Assembly: GCF_036607905.1 (NCBI RefSeq)
Contig: NZ_CP144555.1
Location: forward strand, 4,526,001 to 4,590,000
Reading direction: 5' to 3'
Length of the DNA: 64,000 nt
DNA from: Streptomyces sp. SCSIO 75703
Lineage (GTDB): Bacteria > Actinomycetota > Actinomycetes > Streptomycetales > Streptomycetaceae
How positions within the stretch are numbered: the stretch's first letter is position 1; every line of letters starts with the position of its first letter. A program made the position numbers and the translations under genes. The notes beneath the pieces are model-generated. The model was not told the DNA's origin and did not search any database. It was given only the letters and a program-made list of their open reading frames with translations. Shown one piece after another: positions 48,157 through 56,562 of this stretch.

Positions 48157-49575
48157 TCAGCTCCCCGTCGGGCGCAGCAGCGCGACGGCCGTGCGCAGCA
48201 GGATGCACACGTCCTGCCACAGCGACCAGTCGTCGATGTACGCGTTGTCGAAGCGGGCCCGGTCCTCGATCGAGGTGTCGCCGCGCAGTCCCTGCACCTG
48301 GGCGAGTCCGGTGATGCCGCCCGGCATCCGGTGCCGGGCCGCGTAGCCGGGGTGCGTGCTGCTGAACTGGGCCACGAAGTAGGGGCGTTCGGGGCGCGGG
48401 CCGACCAGGCTCATGTCGCCGCGCAGCACGTTCCACAGTTGCGGCAGCTCGTCCAGGGAGGTGCGGCGCAGGAAACGGCAGAACCACGGCATCCGCCGCT
48501 CGTCCGCCACGCTCCACCGGGTCGCCGCCTCGTGTTCGTCGACGGGGCGGTGGGTGCGGAACTTCAGCAGAGTGAACGGTTTTCCGTACTGGCCGACGCG
48601 CTCCTGGCGGAAGACCACGCCCGGCCCGCCGGTGCCCCGCAGCACCGCCGCGCAGACCAGCAGCAGCGGGCTCAGCAGCAGCAACAGGGCCCCGGACACG
48701 CCCACGTCCAGCGCCCGCTTGCCGGCGCCGCCCGGCTGCCGGGGCTCCGGAGCGGGGGCGCGGCAGGGGAAGCCGGCGAGCCGGTCGCCGCCCGGCGCGG
48801 GCACGGGCCCGTCCACGTCCAGTTCCCACACCGCGCACCCCGACTCGGCGAGCACCCGCAGCAGCGGGCCGGCCGCGGCCCCGGCGGGCGGGCGCACGGC
48901 CAGCACGTCGCGCACGCCGTTCTGCACGACCGCCCGCCGCACCTCCTCGCCCGTGGTCAGCACCGGCAGCCCGGCGGTGCCGTCCGCCTCCTCGGCGACC
49001 ACCCCCACCGGCCGTACCCCGCACGCCGGATGGCGCAGCACGGCGGCGGCCACCCGCTGCGCCGTCGCGGCCGGCCCCGCCACCAGGGCGGCCCGCGGCC
49101 GGTTCAGCGCCGCCGCGCGCCGCCGCCGGTGCACGGCACCGCGCCCGGCGCAGACCGCCGCCGTGTGCAGCAGGAACCCGCCGAGCAGCGTCCCGGCGGA
49201 CAGCGCGTGCGGCGGGGCGCACGCCGCCACCAGCGCCGCCAGCGTCAGCCACAGCACCGCGATCCGGCCGCCCAGCGCGGGCAGTTCGTCCAGCACCCCG
49301 GGCAGCCGGCGGTGCGGCCGGCGGCCGGGCAGCAGCGCGGCGGCGGCCAGCAGCCCGGTGAGCAGCGGGCGGTGCGGGACGCCGCCGAGCACCAGGGTGC
49401 CCGTCAGCGCCGCCGCGCCGTCCACGACGAGCAGCGGCATCCGGGAGGCGGGGCGCGGCGCCGGCCGGCGGGCGGGCGACGGGACACCGGTGGCGGCGCG
49501 CGGCGCCAGCACCGCGACGGAGCCGGTGTCGCGCGGTTGCCCCGCGGGCGTGGGGACGGTGCTTTCCGCGGTCAC
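48157..49575 (-). CDS. Polyprenyl-phosphate sugar-1-phosphate transferase (initiating enzyme)
   Basis: 472 residues from GTG overlapping the upstream glycosyltransferase stop. The N-terminal half has hydrophobic segments and a nucleotide-binding-like domain; the C-terminal catalytic part is unmistakable: KRALDVGVSGALLLLLSPLL, FRQERVGQYGKPFTLLKFRT, RRTSLDELPQLWNVLRGDMS and LVGPRPERPYFVAQF. It starts the repeat unit by moving a sugar phosphate to undecaprenyl phosphate. Confidence 0.9.
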   Translation of the reverse strand: MTAESTVPTPAGQPRDTGSVAVLAPRAATGVPSPARRPAPRPASRMPLLVVDGAAALTGTLVLGGVPHRPLLTGLLAAAALLPGRRPHRRLPGVLDELPALGGRIAVLWLTLAALVAACAPPHALSAGTLLGGFLLHTAAVCAGRGAVHRRRRAAALNRPRAALVAGPAATAQRVAAAVLRHPACGVRPVGVVAEEADGTAGLPVLTTGEEVRRAVVQNGVRDVLAVRPPAGAAAGPLLRVLAESGCAVWELDVDGPVPAPGGDRLAGFPCRAPAPEPRQPGGAGKRALDVGVSGALLLLLSPLLLVCAAVLRGTGGPGVVFRQERVGQYGKPFTLLKFRTHRPVDEHEAATRWSVADERRMPWFCRFLRRTSLDELPQLWNVLRGDMSLVGPRPERPYFVAQFSSTHPGYAARHRMPGGITGLAQVQGLRGDTSIEDRARFDNAYIDDWSLWQDVCILLRTAVALLRPTGS

Positions 49576-50801
49576 GAGGAGACGGCCTCCCTGGAGTCGG
49601 TGGACACGGACGGCCCGTGCGCGGTCCCGCCGGACGGGACACGCCCCCGGGGGGCCGGGCCGTCCAGGACCTCGCGGTACACCGCGGCGACGGACCGCGC
49701 GGTGTGCCGTACGTCGTGGGTGGACAGGACGTGCTCCCGTCCCTCGCGGCCCAGCGCGGCGAGCAGCGGGGCGTTGGCGAGCAGCGTGGTCATCGCGCGG
49801 GCCAGCGCGAAGGGGTCGCCGGCGGGCACCAGGCCGTACGGGGCGAGGGCGGCGGGCAGCGACTCGCGGGCGCCGTCCACGTCGGTGACGACCACGGGCC
49901 GGGCGCAGGCCAGCGCCTCCAGTGGGGCCAGCGCCATCCCCTCCCACCGCGAGGGCAGGACGACCAGGTCGGCGGCCCGGTACCAGGGCAGGGGGTCGGG
50001 GGCGTTCCCGGCGAAGAGCACGGAGGCCGGGGCGGCCCCGGCGAGCCGGGCGCGGTCCGGTCCGTCGCCGACCAGCGCCAGCCGGGCCCCGGGCAGCCGG
50101 GCGCTCACCCGCCGCCAGGCGGCCAGCAGCACGTCCTGGCCCTTCTGCCGGCACAGCCGCCCCACGCAGACCACCAGCGGGCCGCCCGGCGCGGGGCGGG
50201 CGGGGGAGGGGCCGGCCGGGGTCTCGGCGTCGGCGTCGGCGCCGGTCGCGGGGACGGGACGGAAGCGGTCGGTGTCGACGCCGTTCGGCACCACGGACCA
50301 GGGGCCGCGGACACCGGCCCGCTCTCCGCGCCGCCGCTCCGCCTCGCTCACGCACACCGTCCGCGCCGTCCAGCGCGCCGCCCACCGCTCCCAGTCCCGT
50401 GCCAGGGTCGCCGTCCGGCCGTCGACGGCCTCGAACGACCAGGCGTGCGGCTGGAACACGGTCGGCACGCGCCCGCGCACCGCGAGCCGCCCGGCGAGTC
50501 CGGCCTTGGCGCTGTGCGCGTGCACCAGGTCGGGCCGGGCCTCCGCGACGATCCGGGCGAGCCGGCGCACCTCCCCGGCCAGGGCGGGGCCGGGCGAGCG
50601 GGTCGCCGGCCAGGGGTGCACCCGGGCGCCCAGCGACCGGAGTTCGGCGGCCAGGCGGCTCTCCGGACAGGCGACCTCGACCCGCATCCCGCGGGCGACC
50701 TGATCACGCGCCAGGTCCGCCACGACCCGGGCGACCCCGCCGTCCACCGGCTGGGTGACGTGGAGGACTCTCGCACGGCAGGCGGGCGGTGACAGGCGCA
50801 T
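49572..50801 (-). CDS. GT4-family glycosyltransferase, first gene of the exopolysaccharide operon
   Basis: 409 residues from the ATG of MRLSPPACRARVLHV. GT-B features: VLHVTQPVDGGVARVVADLA, LVHAHSAKAGLAGRLAV, VPNGVDTDRFRPVPATG, CVGRLCRQKGQDVLLAAWRR and SRWEGMALAPLEALACARPV (EX7E). It shares family with the second GT4 of the operon but is clearly diverged. Its promoter must lie in the gap shared with the chaplin. Confidence 0.85.
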   Translation of the reverse strand: MRLSPPACRARVLHVTQPVDGGVARVVADLARDQVARGMRVEVACPESRLAAELRSLGARVHPWPATRSPGPALAGEVRRLARIVAEARPDLVHAHSAKAGLAGRLAVRGRVPTVFQPHAWSFEAVDGRTATLARDWERWAARWTARTVCVSEAERRRGERAGVRGPWSVVPNGVDTDRFRPVPATGADADAETPAGPSPARPAPGGPLVVCVGRLCRQKGQDVLLAAWRRVSARLPGARLALVGDGPDRARLAGAAPASVLFAGNAPDPLPWYRAADLVVLPSRWEGMALAPLEALACARPVVVTDVDGARESLPAALAPYGLVPAGDPFALARAMTTLLANAPLLAALGREGREHVLSTHDVRHTARSVAAVYREVLDGPAPRGRVPSGGTAHGPSVSTDSREAVSS

Positions 50802-51169
50802 ACGGATGCCCTTTCGGAACGTGCGGAGCGTCCGTGACCTTCGGAGCTGCTGAGCGTGCGGGGGGTGAGGAGAAGCGAGGGGGGAGGCGAGGCGGCGGGG
50901 CGCGGCCGGGCGCGCGGGGACGGTGGGTTCGCGGGTGCGACAGCGCCCTCGGCCGGTGGCCCACAAGGGTGCGGTGCCCCGTCGACTGCTGAGGGACTCT
51001 ATCCGGTATCCGTATGAAACGGTTGAAAGCAGGCAAGTGTGTTGGATTGGTGAACGCCGGGTTCCGGCAGATCACTCCTTTGGCGGCAGAACTCCGGGCG
51101 CCGCGGCGCGTTGACACCGTGCCGGGCACCCGCCCGGATGTTTGTGTCAACCCCAAGGAGCACCTCTCC
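50802..51169. promoter_or_regulatory. Divergent region between the exopolysaccharide operon and a chaplin
   Basis: 368 bases of mixed composition; the part nearest the chaplin is lower in GC. It holds TGAACGCCGGGTTCCGGCA (51051-51069), a GAAC-N5-GTTC quasi-dyad complementary over 13 bases to the chaplin coding sequence, TTGACA at 51111-51116 without a clear -10, and AAGGAG (51155-51160) as ribosome site. Confidence 0.5.
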
Positions 51170-51409
51170 ATGTCGCGTATCGCGAAGGGCCTGGCCCTGA
51201 CCTCCGTCGCCGCCGCCGCGGTGGCGGGCACCGCCGGTGTCGCCGCTGCCGACAGCGGCGCGCAGGCCGCCGCCGCCCACTCCCCGGGCGTCCTGTCGGG
51301 CAACGTGCTGCAGGTTCCGGTCCACGTCCCGGTCAACGTCTGCGGCAACACCATCGACGTCATCGGCCTGCTGAACCCGGCGTTCGGCAACGTGTGCGTG
51401 AACGACTGA
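51170..51409 (+). CDS. chpF: Short chaplin
   Basis: 79 residues: signal peptide (LALTSVAAAAVAGTAGVAAA) and one chaplin domain SPGVLSGNVLQVPVHVPVN, VCGNTIDVIGLLNPAFGN and VCVND. Two cysteines. ATG after AAGGAG. The in-frame reading region upstream of this ATG is not similar to chaplins. By order relative to the exopolysaccharide and melC genes it matches chpF. A hairpin follows. Confidence 0.9.
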   Translation: MSRIAKGLALTSVAAAAVAGTAGVAAADSGAQAAAAHSPGVLSGNVLQVPVHVPVNVCGNTIDVIGLLNPAFGNVCVND

Positions 51410-51428
51410 CGTCGCTCGACGCCGTGCG

Positions 51429-51470
51429 CCGGCCGTCCGTACCGCGGTTCCTCCGCGAACGGGCGGCCGG
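51429..51470 (+). terminator. Terminator of the chaplin gene
   Basis: CCGGCCGTCCGT (51429-51440) pairs with ACGGGCGGCCGG (51459-51470) with one mismatch; an inner CGCGG/CCGCG stem is enclosed. Confidence 0.6.
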
Positions 51471-51665
51471 TTCGCGTGTGCGCCGGGCTGCTGCCCCGAA
51501 TGGCGGGCGCGGTGGGCGGCCCGGCGTGTCGGACGCGACGCGCGACGCGACCAGGCACGGGGCACGGAGCCGGCCGGGTGCGGGCGGGGCCCGCACGGTT
51601 GCGGGGCACCGGGGCCGCTCCCACGGTGGGCACGAGATCGTCCGGACCCACCGAAGGGATCGCTC

Positions 51666-52505
51666 ATGCGTCTGCCCGTACGGCGTATCGCCACCTCCGT
51701 CCTCTGCGCCGGCCTCCTGACCGGGGTCTGCGGAACGGCGGTCACGGCGGCCGAGGGCGCACCGCCCGGGGAACGGCCCACCGCCGGCGCGCCGCGCGCC
51801 CCGCTGCCCGACCGCGACGCCCTGCGCGGCCAGGCCGGCGCCCTGTCCGGCCTCGGCGGCACCCTCACCCCGGTCGCCGACCTGCTCGACGCGGTGCTCG
51901 CCGCCCGGCTCCCCGCCGCGGACGCCGAACGACTGGCCACCGCCGTACGGGACGCCCTGGCGCGGGCCGAGGGGGCCCTCCCTGAGGCGTCGGGGAACAC
52001 CGGGGGTGACGGGGCGTCGGGTTCCGCCGCCGGCGGCGAGGACGCCCACGAGGGCGGGACGCCCGGCGCCGGGAAGACGGAGCCGGGGGACTCCTCCCCG
52101 CAGGCCGTGACCCCGGGCACCGACGCGTCCGGCGCGGACCAGACGGGGGCCCCGGGCACCGGCACCGGCCAGGCGCCGCCGGTCACGCTGCCCGCGCCCG
52201 TCGCGGAGCGGGACGGCGGCCCCGCCCCGCTCGCCGGCGACCTGACCGCCGACGCCTACGCCGCCCTGCGCGAGAAGGTCGACGCCCTGGTCGAGGCGGC
52301 CACCGCCGGCACGCCCGACGACGTGGCCCCGGCCGCGCGGGAGGTCGTCGCCGGCGCCGTCGACGTCGTCGCCGCCACGCTGACCGGCAAGGGACTGCCC
52401 GTCCCCGACCTGGGTCTGCTCCCCGCCCTGCCCGAGGTGCCGGAGGCCCCCGGAGCGCCGCAGACACCCGGCCCGGCGGACACCCCGCCGGCGGACGCCT
52501 CCTGA
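51666..52505 (+). CDS. Secreted protein of unknown function with a low-complexity middle
   Basis: 279 residues with a signal peptide (IATSVLCAGLLTGVCGTAVT). Two alpha-helical blocks (LPDRDALRGQAGALSGLGGT to ALARAEGALPE, and AGDLTADAYAALREKVDALV to VAATLTGKGLPV) flank a Gly/Thr/Ala/Pro-rich region of about 75 residues; a Pro-rich tail ends it. No catalytic motif, no cysteines in the mature part. Lies among chaplin and tyrosinase genes, so a surface or developmental role is plausible only by neighbourhood. Confidence 0.7.
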   Translation: MRLPVRRIATSVLCAGLLTGVCGTAVTAAEGAPPGERPTAGAPRAPLPDRDALRGQAGALSGLGGTLTPVADLLDAVLAARLPAADAERLATAVRDALARAEGALPEASGNTGGDGASGSAAGGEDAHEGGTPGAGKTEPGDSSPQAVTPGTDASGADQTGAPGTGTGQAPPVTLPAPVAERDGGPAPLAGDLTADAYAALREKVDALVEAATAGTPDDVAPAAREVVAGAVDVVAATLTGKGLPVPDLGLLPALPEVPEAPGAPQTPGPADTPPADAS

Positions 52506-52592
52506 CGCCCCTTCCGTACACCCCCGCCGCCGCGCCGCCCGCTCCCCGGGCCGCGCGGCGGCGCGCGTGCTCCCCCGGCCCGCGCTCCCGTC

Positions 52593-52622
52593 ATGAGATG
52601 CCCGGCCGGCCGGGCATCTCAT
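52593..52622. terminator. 30-base perfect palindrome
   Basis: ATGAGATGCCCGGCC (52593-52607) and its exact reverse complement (52608-52622) adjoin without a spacer. Behind one gene and before the next, it is probably a terminator, but the complete dyad could also be a protein site. Confidence 0.6.
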
Positions 52623-52724
52623 ATGTCTTCCGCACCGTGGAGTTGCCGCTTCCGGTGATGATCGTTGACCACGGTGTCAGCATTCGCCGCGGTGACCTGC
52701 GCCGCCGAAGAAAGGATCACGACG

Positions 52725-53006
52725 ATGAAGTCCCTGAAGGCCGCCGCTGTCGTTGCCGGTTCCCTCGTCGCCGCCGGCGCCGCCGCGCCCGCGTTCGCCT
52801 ACGACACCGCCGACCTCGCGCCCACCAGCCTCAACGGCGCCGTGAACACCCTCACCAAGGGCCCCATCGACGTGATGCCGCTCAAGCACCAGTCGGACGC
52901 GCTCGACACCGAGAACGAGGACTCCGTCCTGCACACGGTGAACGGCGCCACCACCGCGCTCAACTCCGGCACCGGCCTCCTCGGCGGCCTCCCGCTCGGC
53001 GGCTGA
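52725..53006 (+). CDS. Small secreted protein, function unknown
   Basis: 93 residues from the ATG preceded by GAAAGGA. Signal peptide (LKAAAVVAGSLVAAGAAAPAF) followed by about 70 residues beginning YDTADLAPTSLNGAVNTLTK and ending with a Gly/Leu-rich tail (GTGLLGGLPLGG). No cysteine. Its size, leader and amphipathic composition resemble the surface-active chaplin/rodlin group, but it lacks chaplin or rodlin motifs. Directly upstream of the tyrosinase genes, without overlap. Confidence 0.72.
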   Translation: MKSLKAAAVVAGSLVAAGAAAPAFAYDTADLAPTSLNGAVNTLTKGPIDVMPLKHQSDALDTENEDSVLHTVNGATTALNSGTGLLGGLPLGG

Positions 53007-53254
53007 CGCCCCGGCCCGCGGCCGACGGCGGGCGGGACCGGCGCGCGCCACGTGGCCGCGCCCGTCCCGTCCACCGCCCGCCGGCACGCGTGCGCCGGCG
53101 CCACCGACGGCACGCGGCCGGTGAGCCCCGAACAGCTCACCGCCCCGGCCCGGGAAGGGCGGCCCTCCTGCTCCAAGTGGCCCTGCGCACGGTGACCGTC
53201 GGGCCCCGCGACCGGTTGGTGCACCGGAACACCGAACCGGACGAGGAGCGAGCC

Positions 53255-53797
53255 ATGATCGTCAACGCTGAGGGAGCGCCCGACGGAGCACGGCGGGACA
53301 CGGCGGAACCCGCGAGACCCGGCCCCGGGCGCCGCACCCGGCGACACCTGCTGCGGGGCCTGATCGCCCCGGCCGTCGCCGTCACCCTGGCCCCCCTGGT
53401 CGCCGCCTCCCGGCCCCCCGGGGAGACCGGGCCCTCCCGGGCCCCGGACGCCGACCGGTCCCCGCGCCCCGCACCGGCGCCGGGCGGGACGGCCGAGGCC
53501 GCCGTCTTCGAGGAGACCTACCGGGGGCGCCGTATCCGCGGCGTCCGGACCACCGAGGGCCGGGCCCTCGGCGACGACGACACCTGGCACGTCACCGTCG
53601 ACGGCCGGCCGCTGCACCTGATGCGCCGCGCCGACGGCACCTGGATGAGCATGGTCGACCACTACGGGTCGCACCCCACCCCGCTCGAGGCGGCGCGCGC
53701 CGCCGTCGACGAACTCGGCCCTCACGAGCACCTGCGCAAGGAGCCCGACGAGGGCGGCCACGATCTCAGGAGGGGGCGCCATGGCGTACACCCGTAA
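53255..53797 (+). CDS. melC1: Tyrosinase copper-transfer protein (caddie)
   Basis: 180 residues from the ATG after GAGGAG. A long N-terminal extension with a twin-arginine element (RRTRRHLLRGLIAPAVAVTL) precedes the MelC1 domain: EETYRGRRIRGVRTTE, DTWHVTVDGRPLHLMRRADG, TWMSMVDHYGSHPTPLEAAR. MelC1 binds MelC2, loads its copper sites and carries it out through Tat. The stop lies 17 bases inside melC2. The histidines of HVTV, LHLM and DHYGSH are candidates for copper handling. Confidence 0.85.
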   Translation: MIVNAEGAPDGARRDTAEPARPGPGRRTRRHLLRGLIAPAVAVTLAPLVAASRPPGETGPSRAPDADRSPRPAPAPGGTAEAAVFEETYRGRRIRGVRTTEGRALGDDDTWHVTVDGRPLHLMRRADGTWMSMVDHYGSHPTPLEAARAAVDELGPHEHLRKEPDEGGHDLRRGRHGVHP

Positions 53798-54647
53798 GGA
53801 CGTCACCACCCTGACCCGCACCGAGAGGCGGCGGTTCGTCGACGCCCTGCTGGAGATCAAACGGCGCGGTGAGTACGACGAGTTCGTCCGCACCCACATC
53901 CAGTACTACGTCGCCGACGGTGAGAAGGGGCTGCGCGCCGCCCACATGGCGCCGTCGTTCCTGCCCTGGCACCGGCGTTTCCTGCTCGACCTGGAAGAGG
54001 CGCTGCGCCGCGTCGACTCCTCGGTGACCGTGCCCTACTGGGACTGGACCAAGGATCGCTCCGCCACCGCCTCCCCCTGGACCGCCGACCTCCTCGGCGG
54101 CACCGGGCGCAGCGGCGACCACAAGGTGACCAGCGGGCCGTTCGCCCACGACGGCGGCAGGTGGCCGCTCCGGGTCAACGTCACCGACATCGCCTACCTC
54201 ACCCGCGACCTCGGCCGCAGTGCCGACCCGATCGCCCTGCCGACCGCGAGCGACCTGAAGTGGGCGCTGGACGACCCGGTGTACGACACCGCGCCGTGGG
54301 ACTCGACGGTGAGCGAGGGCTTCCGCAACAAGCTGGAGGGGTGGGGGCCGGGGCGCGGTGCCGCCTCCTGGCGCAACCACAACCGGGTGCACCGCTGGGT
54401 CGGCGGCGCCATGGTGGGCGGTGCCTCCGTCAACGACCCGGTGTTCTGGCTGGTCCACGCCTTCGTCGACCTCCAGTGGTCGCGCTGGCAGGCCCGGCAC
54501 CGCGACACGCGCTACCTGCCCGCCGAGCCGCCCGGCCTCGGCAACGCCCAGCGCGGCCGGGTCGTCGCCCGGCACGACCGGATGCCCCCCTGGGACGTGA
54601 CGCCGGACCAGCTCGACGACCACAGCGCCGTCTACCGGTACGCCTGA
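53781..54647 (+). CDS. melC2: Tyrosinase with an altered histidine pair at the CuB site
   Basis: 288 residues, about 15 longer than usual Streptomyces enzymes. CuA ligands are His39 (RTHIQYY), His55 (AAHMAPSF) and His64 (LPWHRRF). CuB ligands are His200 and His204 (NHNRVHRW) and His226. The last lies in DPVFWLVHAFVD, where other tyrosinases read LHHA: the neighbouring second-sphere histidine (position 225) is Val. The ligand set itself is intact, so the enzyme should bind two coppers and oxidise tyrosine to melanin precursors, perhaps with changed activity. Exported with MelC1. Confidence 0.88.
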   Translation: MAYTRKDVTTLTRTERRRFVDALLEIKRRGEYDEFVRTHIQYYVADGEKGLRAAHMAPSFLPWHRRFLLDLEEALRRVDSSVTVPYWDWTKDRSATASPWTADLLGGTGRSGDHKVTSGPFAHDGGRWPLRVNVTDIAYLTRDLGRSADPIALPTASDLKWALDDPVYDTAPWDSTVSEGFRNKLEGWGPGRGAASWRNHNRVHRWVGGAMVGGASVNDPVFWLVHAFVDLQWSRWQARHRDTRYLPAEPPGLGNAQRGRVVARHDRMPPWDVTPDQLDDHSAVYRYA

Positions 54648-54676
54648 GGCCCCGGAGGGACCGCGGGCGCACAGGG

Positions 54677-54715
54677 GAAGAGCCCCGGCCGGGCAGGTCC
54701 CGGCCGGGGCTCTTC
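54677..54715. terminator. Strong bidirectional terminator
   Basis: GAAGAGCCCCGGCCGGG (54677-54693) and its reverse complement (54699-54715) form a perfect 17-base stem with a five-base loop, between convergent melC2 and chaplin genes. Confidence 0.85.
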
Positions 54716-54730
54716 GGACATCCGGGGGCT

Positions 54731-55003
54731 TCAGCCGCCGTAGCCGCCGTCGCCGTGGCCGCCGCTGTCGTTGACGCAGGTGTTGCCGAAGGCCGGGTTC
54801 AGCAGGCCGATCACGTCGACGGTGTTGCCGCAGACGTTGACCGGGATGTGGACCGGGACCTGGACGACGTTGCCGGACAGCACGCCCGGCGAGCCCACGG
54901 CAGCGCCCTGGGCGCCCGCGTCCGCCATGGCCAGGCCGGTGCCGCTGAGCACCACGGCGCCGGCACCGAGAGCGACACCGGCAGCCTTCGCGATGCGAGA
55001 CAT
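54731..55003 (-). CDS. chpG: Short chaplin with glycine-rich tail
   Basis: 90 residues from the ATG after AAGGAG. Signal peptide (AGVALGAGAVVLSGTGLAMA), one chaplin domain (GVLSGNVVQVPVHIPVNVCG, NTVDVIGLLNPAFGN, TCVND), and an extra Gly/His/Tyr tail SGGHGDGGYGG beyond the normal end. Two cysteines. Next to melC2, as is chpG. Secreted and surface-active. Confidence 0.9.
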   Translation of the reverse strand: MSRIAKAAGVALGAGAVVLSGTGLAMADAGAQGAAVGSPGVLSGNVVQVPVHIPVNVCGNTVDVIGLLNPAFGNTCVNDSGGHGDGGYGG

Positions 55004-55400
55004 CACGTTCTCCTTCTGACTCGGGGGAGCGCGACGGCAGGAACGCGCCGCCGCACTGCCGGTTCAACGCGCCAGGTCGAACACGGTCACGGGGGGAATG
55101 TGAGGATCACCCTTTTTGAACAACGCGCCTGTGGTACGGCGGGCCGGTGACGGCCGGAACTGCCGGGACGGGCATGGCCGGAGGGGCCGGTGGGGGGAGC
55201 CAGGTTGATGGGGTTGATGGGGTTGATGGGGCTGACGGGGCTGGTGCGGCCGACGGGAGGTGGGGCCGCTGAGGCCGATGGGGCCAGCGAGGCGAGGAGG
55301 AGCCTGCGTGGCCGGAGGTGTCGATGGGGCCAGCGAGGTGAAGAAGAGCCTGCGTGGCCGGAGGGGCCGGTGGGGTGGTCGTGGGCGCCCGGCCGGGAGG
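55004..55400. other. Promoter gap with tandem repeats
   Basis: About 400 bases. The end near the chaplin must hold its promoter. The rest carries three exact tandem copies of GTTGATGGG (55204-55230) and a related fourth, and a duplication of about 43 bases (55276-55318 and 55322-55364, three mismatches). No gene is visible. Confidence 0.5.
55204..55364. repeat. Nine-base tandem repeats and a 43-base duplication
   Basis: GTTGATGGG at 55204, 55213 and 55222, then GCTGACGGG; followed by two copies of a block beginning CGATGGGGCCAGCGAGG, 46 bases apart. Recent local duplications in non-coding sequence. Confidence 0.8.
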
Positions 55401-56360
55401 TCAGGGCAGGCGCCGCACCGGGGACCCGGCCAGGTACGCCTGGATCGCCTCGACCGCCTGCCCGTAGTACGTGGCGTAGTTGGCCCGCGAGACGTAGCCG
55501 AGGTGCGGGGTGGCGAGCAGGCGCGGGGCGGTGCGCATCGGGTGGTCGGCCGGCAGCGGCTCGATGTCGAAGACGTCCACCCCCGCCCCGGCGATCCGGC
55601 CCTCGTGCAGCGCGGCCAGCAGCGCCTCCTGGTCGACGACGGCGGCGCGGGAGGTGTTCACGAGGTAGGCGGTCGGCTTGAGCAGGGCCAGTTCGGCGGG
55701 GCCGAGCAGACCGCGGGTGCGCTCGCCGAGCACGAGGTGGACGGAGACGAAGTCGGCGGTGGAGAGCAGTTCCTCCTTGGAGGGGGCCAGGGCGACGCCG
55801 ACCTCGTCGGCCCGCTCTTGGGTGAGGTTGGCGCTCCAGGCGCTGACCTCCATGCCGAAGGCGAGGCCGACGCGGGCCACCCGGGCGCCGATCCGGCCGA
55901 GGCCCAGCAGGCCGAGGCGGCGGCCGTGGAGGTCGGCGCCCACCGTCTGCTGCCAGGGCCCGCCGGCGCGCAGGGCGGTGCTCTCCCGGACGATGCCGCG
56001 GGCCAGCCCGAGCAGCAGCGCCCAGGTCAGTTCGGCGGCCGGGGTGACCGCGGACTCCGTACCGCAGACGGTGACGCCGTGCGCCGCGGCGGCGGCGTGG
56101 TCGATGGCGCCGTTGCGCATGCCGGAGGCCACGATCAGCCGCAGCCGCGGCAGACGGGCGATCAGGGACGCGGGGAAGGCGACGCGTTCGCGCAGGGTGA
56201 CCACGATGTCCACGTCCGCCAGCGCCTCGGCGAGGGAGTCCTCGTCGTCGAAGTGCCGGTCGTACGTGACGACCTCGACGCTCGGGGCGAGCGGCGACCA
56301 GTCGGCGCTGTCCAGGGCCACCCGCTGAAAGTCGTCGAGCACCGCACACCGCAGTCGCAC
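55401..56360 (-). CDS. D-2-hydroxyacid dehydrogenase family protein
   Basis: About 319 residues from the GTG preceded by GGAAGGAAG. NAD-binding GRRLGLLGLGRIGARVARVG, substrate Arg in LVNTSRAAVVDQEALLAALH, and the catalytic Glu/His in GAGVDVFDIEPLP with LLATPHLGYVSRANY. A standard reductase of 2-keto acids or glycerate/phosphonate-type substrates; not SerA because the ACT domain is absent. Substrate unknown. Transcribed alone. Confidence 0.88.
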   Translation of the reverse strand: MRLRCAVLDDFQRVALDSADWSPLAPSVEVVTYDRHFDDEDSLAEALADVDIVVTLRERVAFPASLIARLPRLRLIVASGMRNGAIDHAAAAAHGVTVCGTESAVTPAAELTWALLLGLARGIVRESTALRAGGPWQQTVGADLHGRRLGLLGLGRIGARVARVGLAFGMEVSAWSANLTQERADEVGVALAPSKEELLSTADFVSVHLVLGERTRGLLGPAELALLKPTAYLVNTSRAAVVDQEALLAALHEGRIAGAGVDVFDIEPLPADHPMRTAPRLLATPHLGYVSRANYATYYGQAVEAIQAYLAGSPVRRLP

Positions 56361-56562
56361 GCGGACCACTTCCTTCCGCCTCATGTCCCGCCGGTGGTGC
56401 CCGCCGGGACCCGTCCCCACGGCCGGGCACCGGGAGGGGCGCACACTCTATCCCCCGGCCCGCGGCGCACCGGGCGGGGGACGGACGGGCCGGGTCCCTG
56501 GGGAGCCTCTCGTGTGGATCATGCCGGGCTCGCGGGGTCCGGCCTGATCCACACGGAAGACC

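Noticed and set aside
51014..51169. In-frame extension upstream of the chpF ATG
   Set aside because: It lacks a signal peptide and would place the true leader internally; AAGGAG supports the start at 51170.
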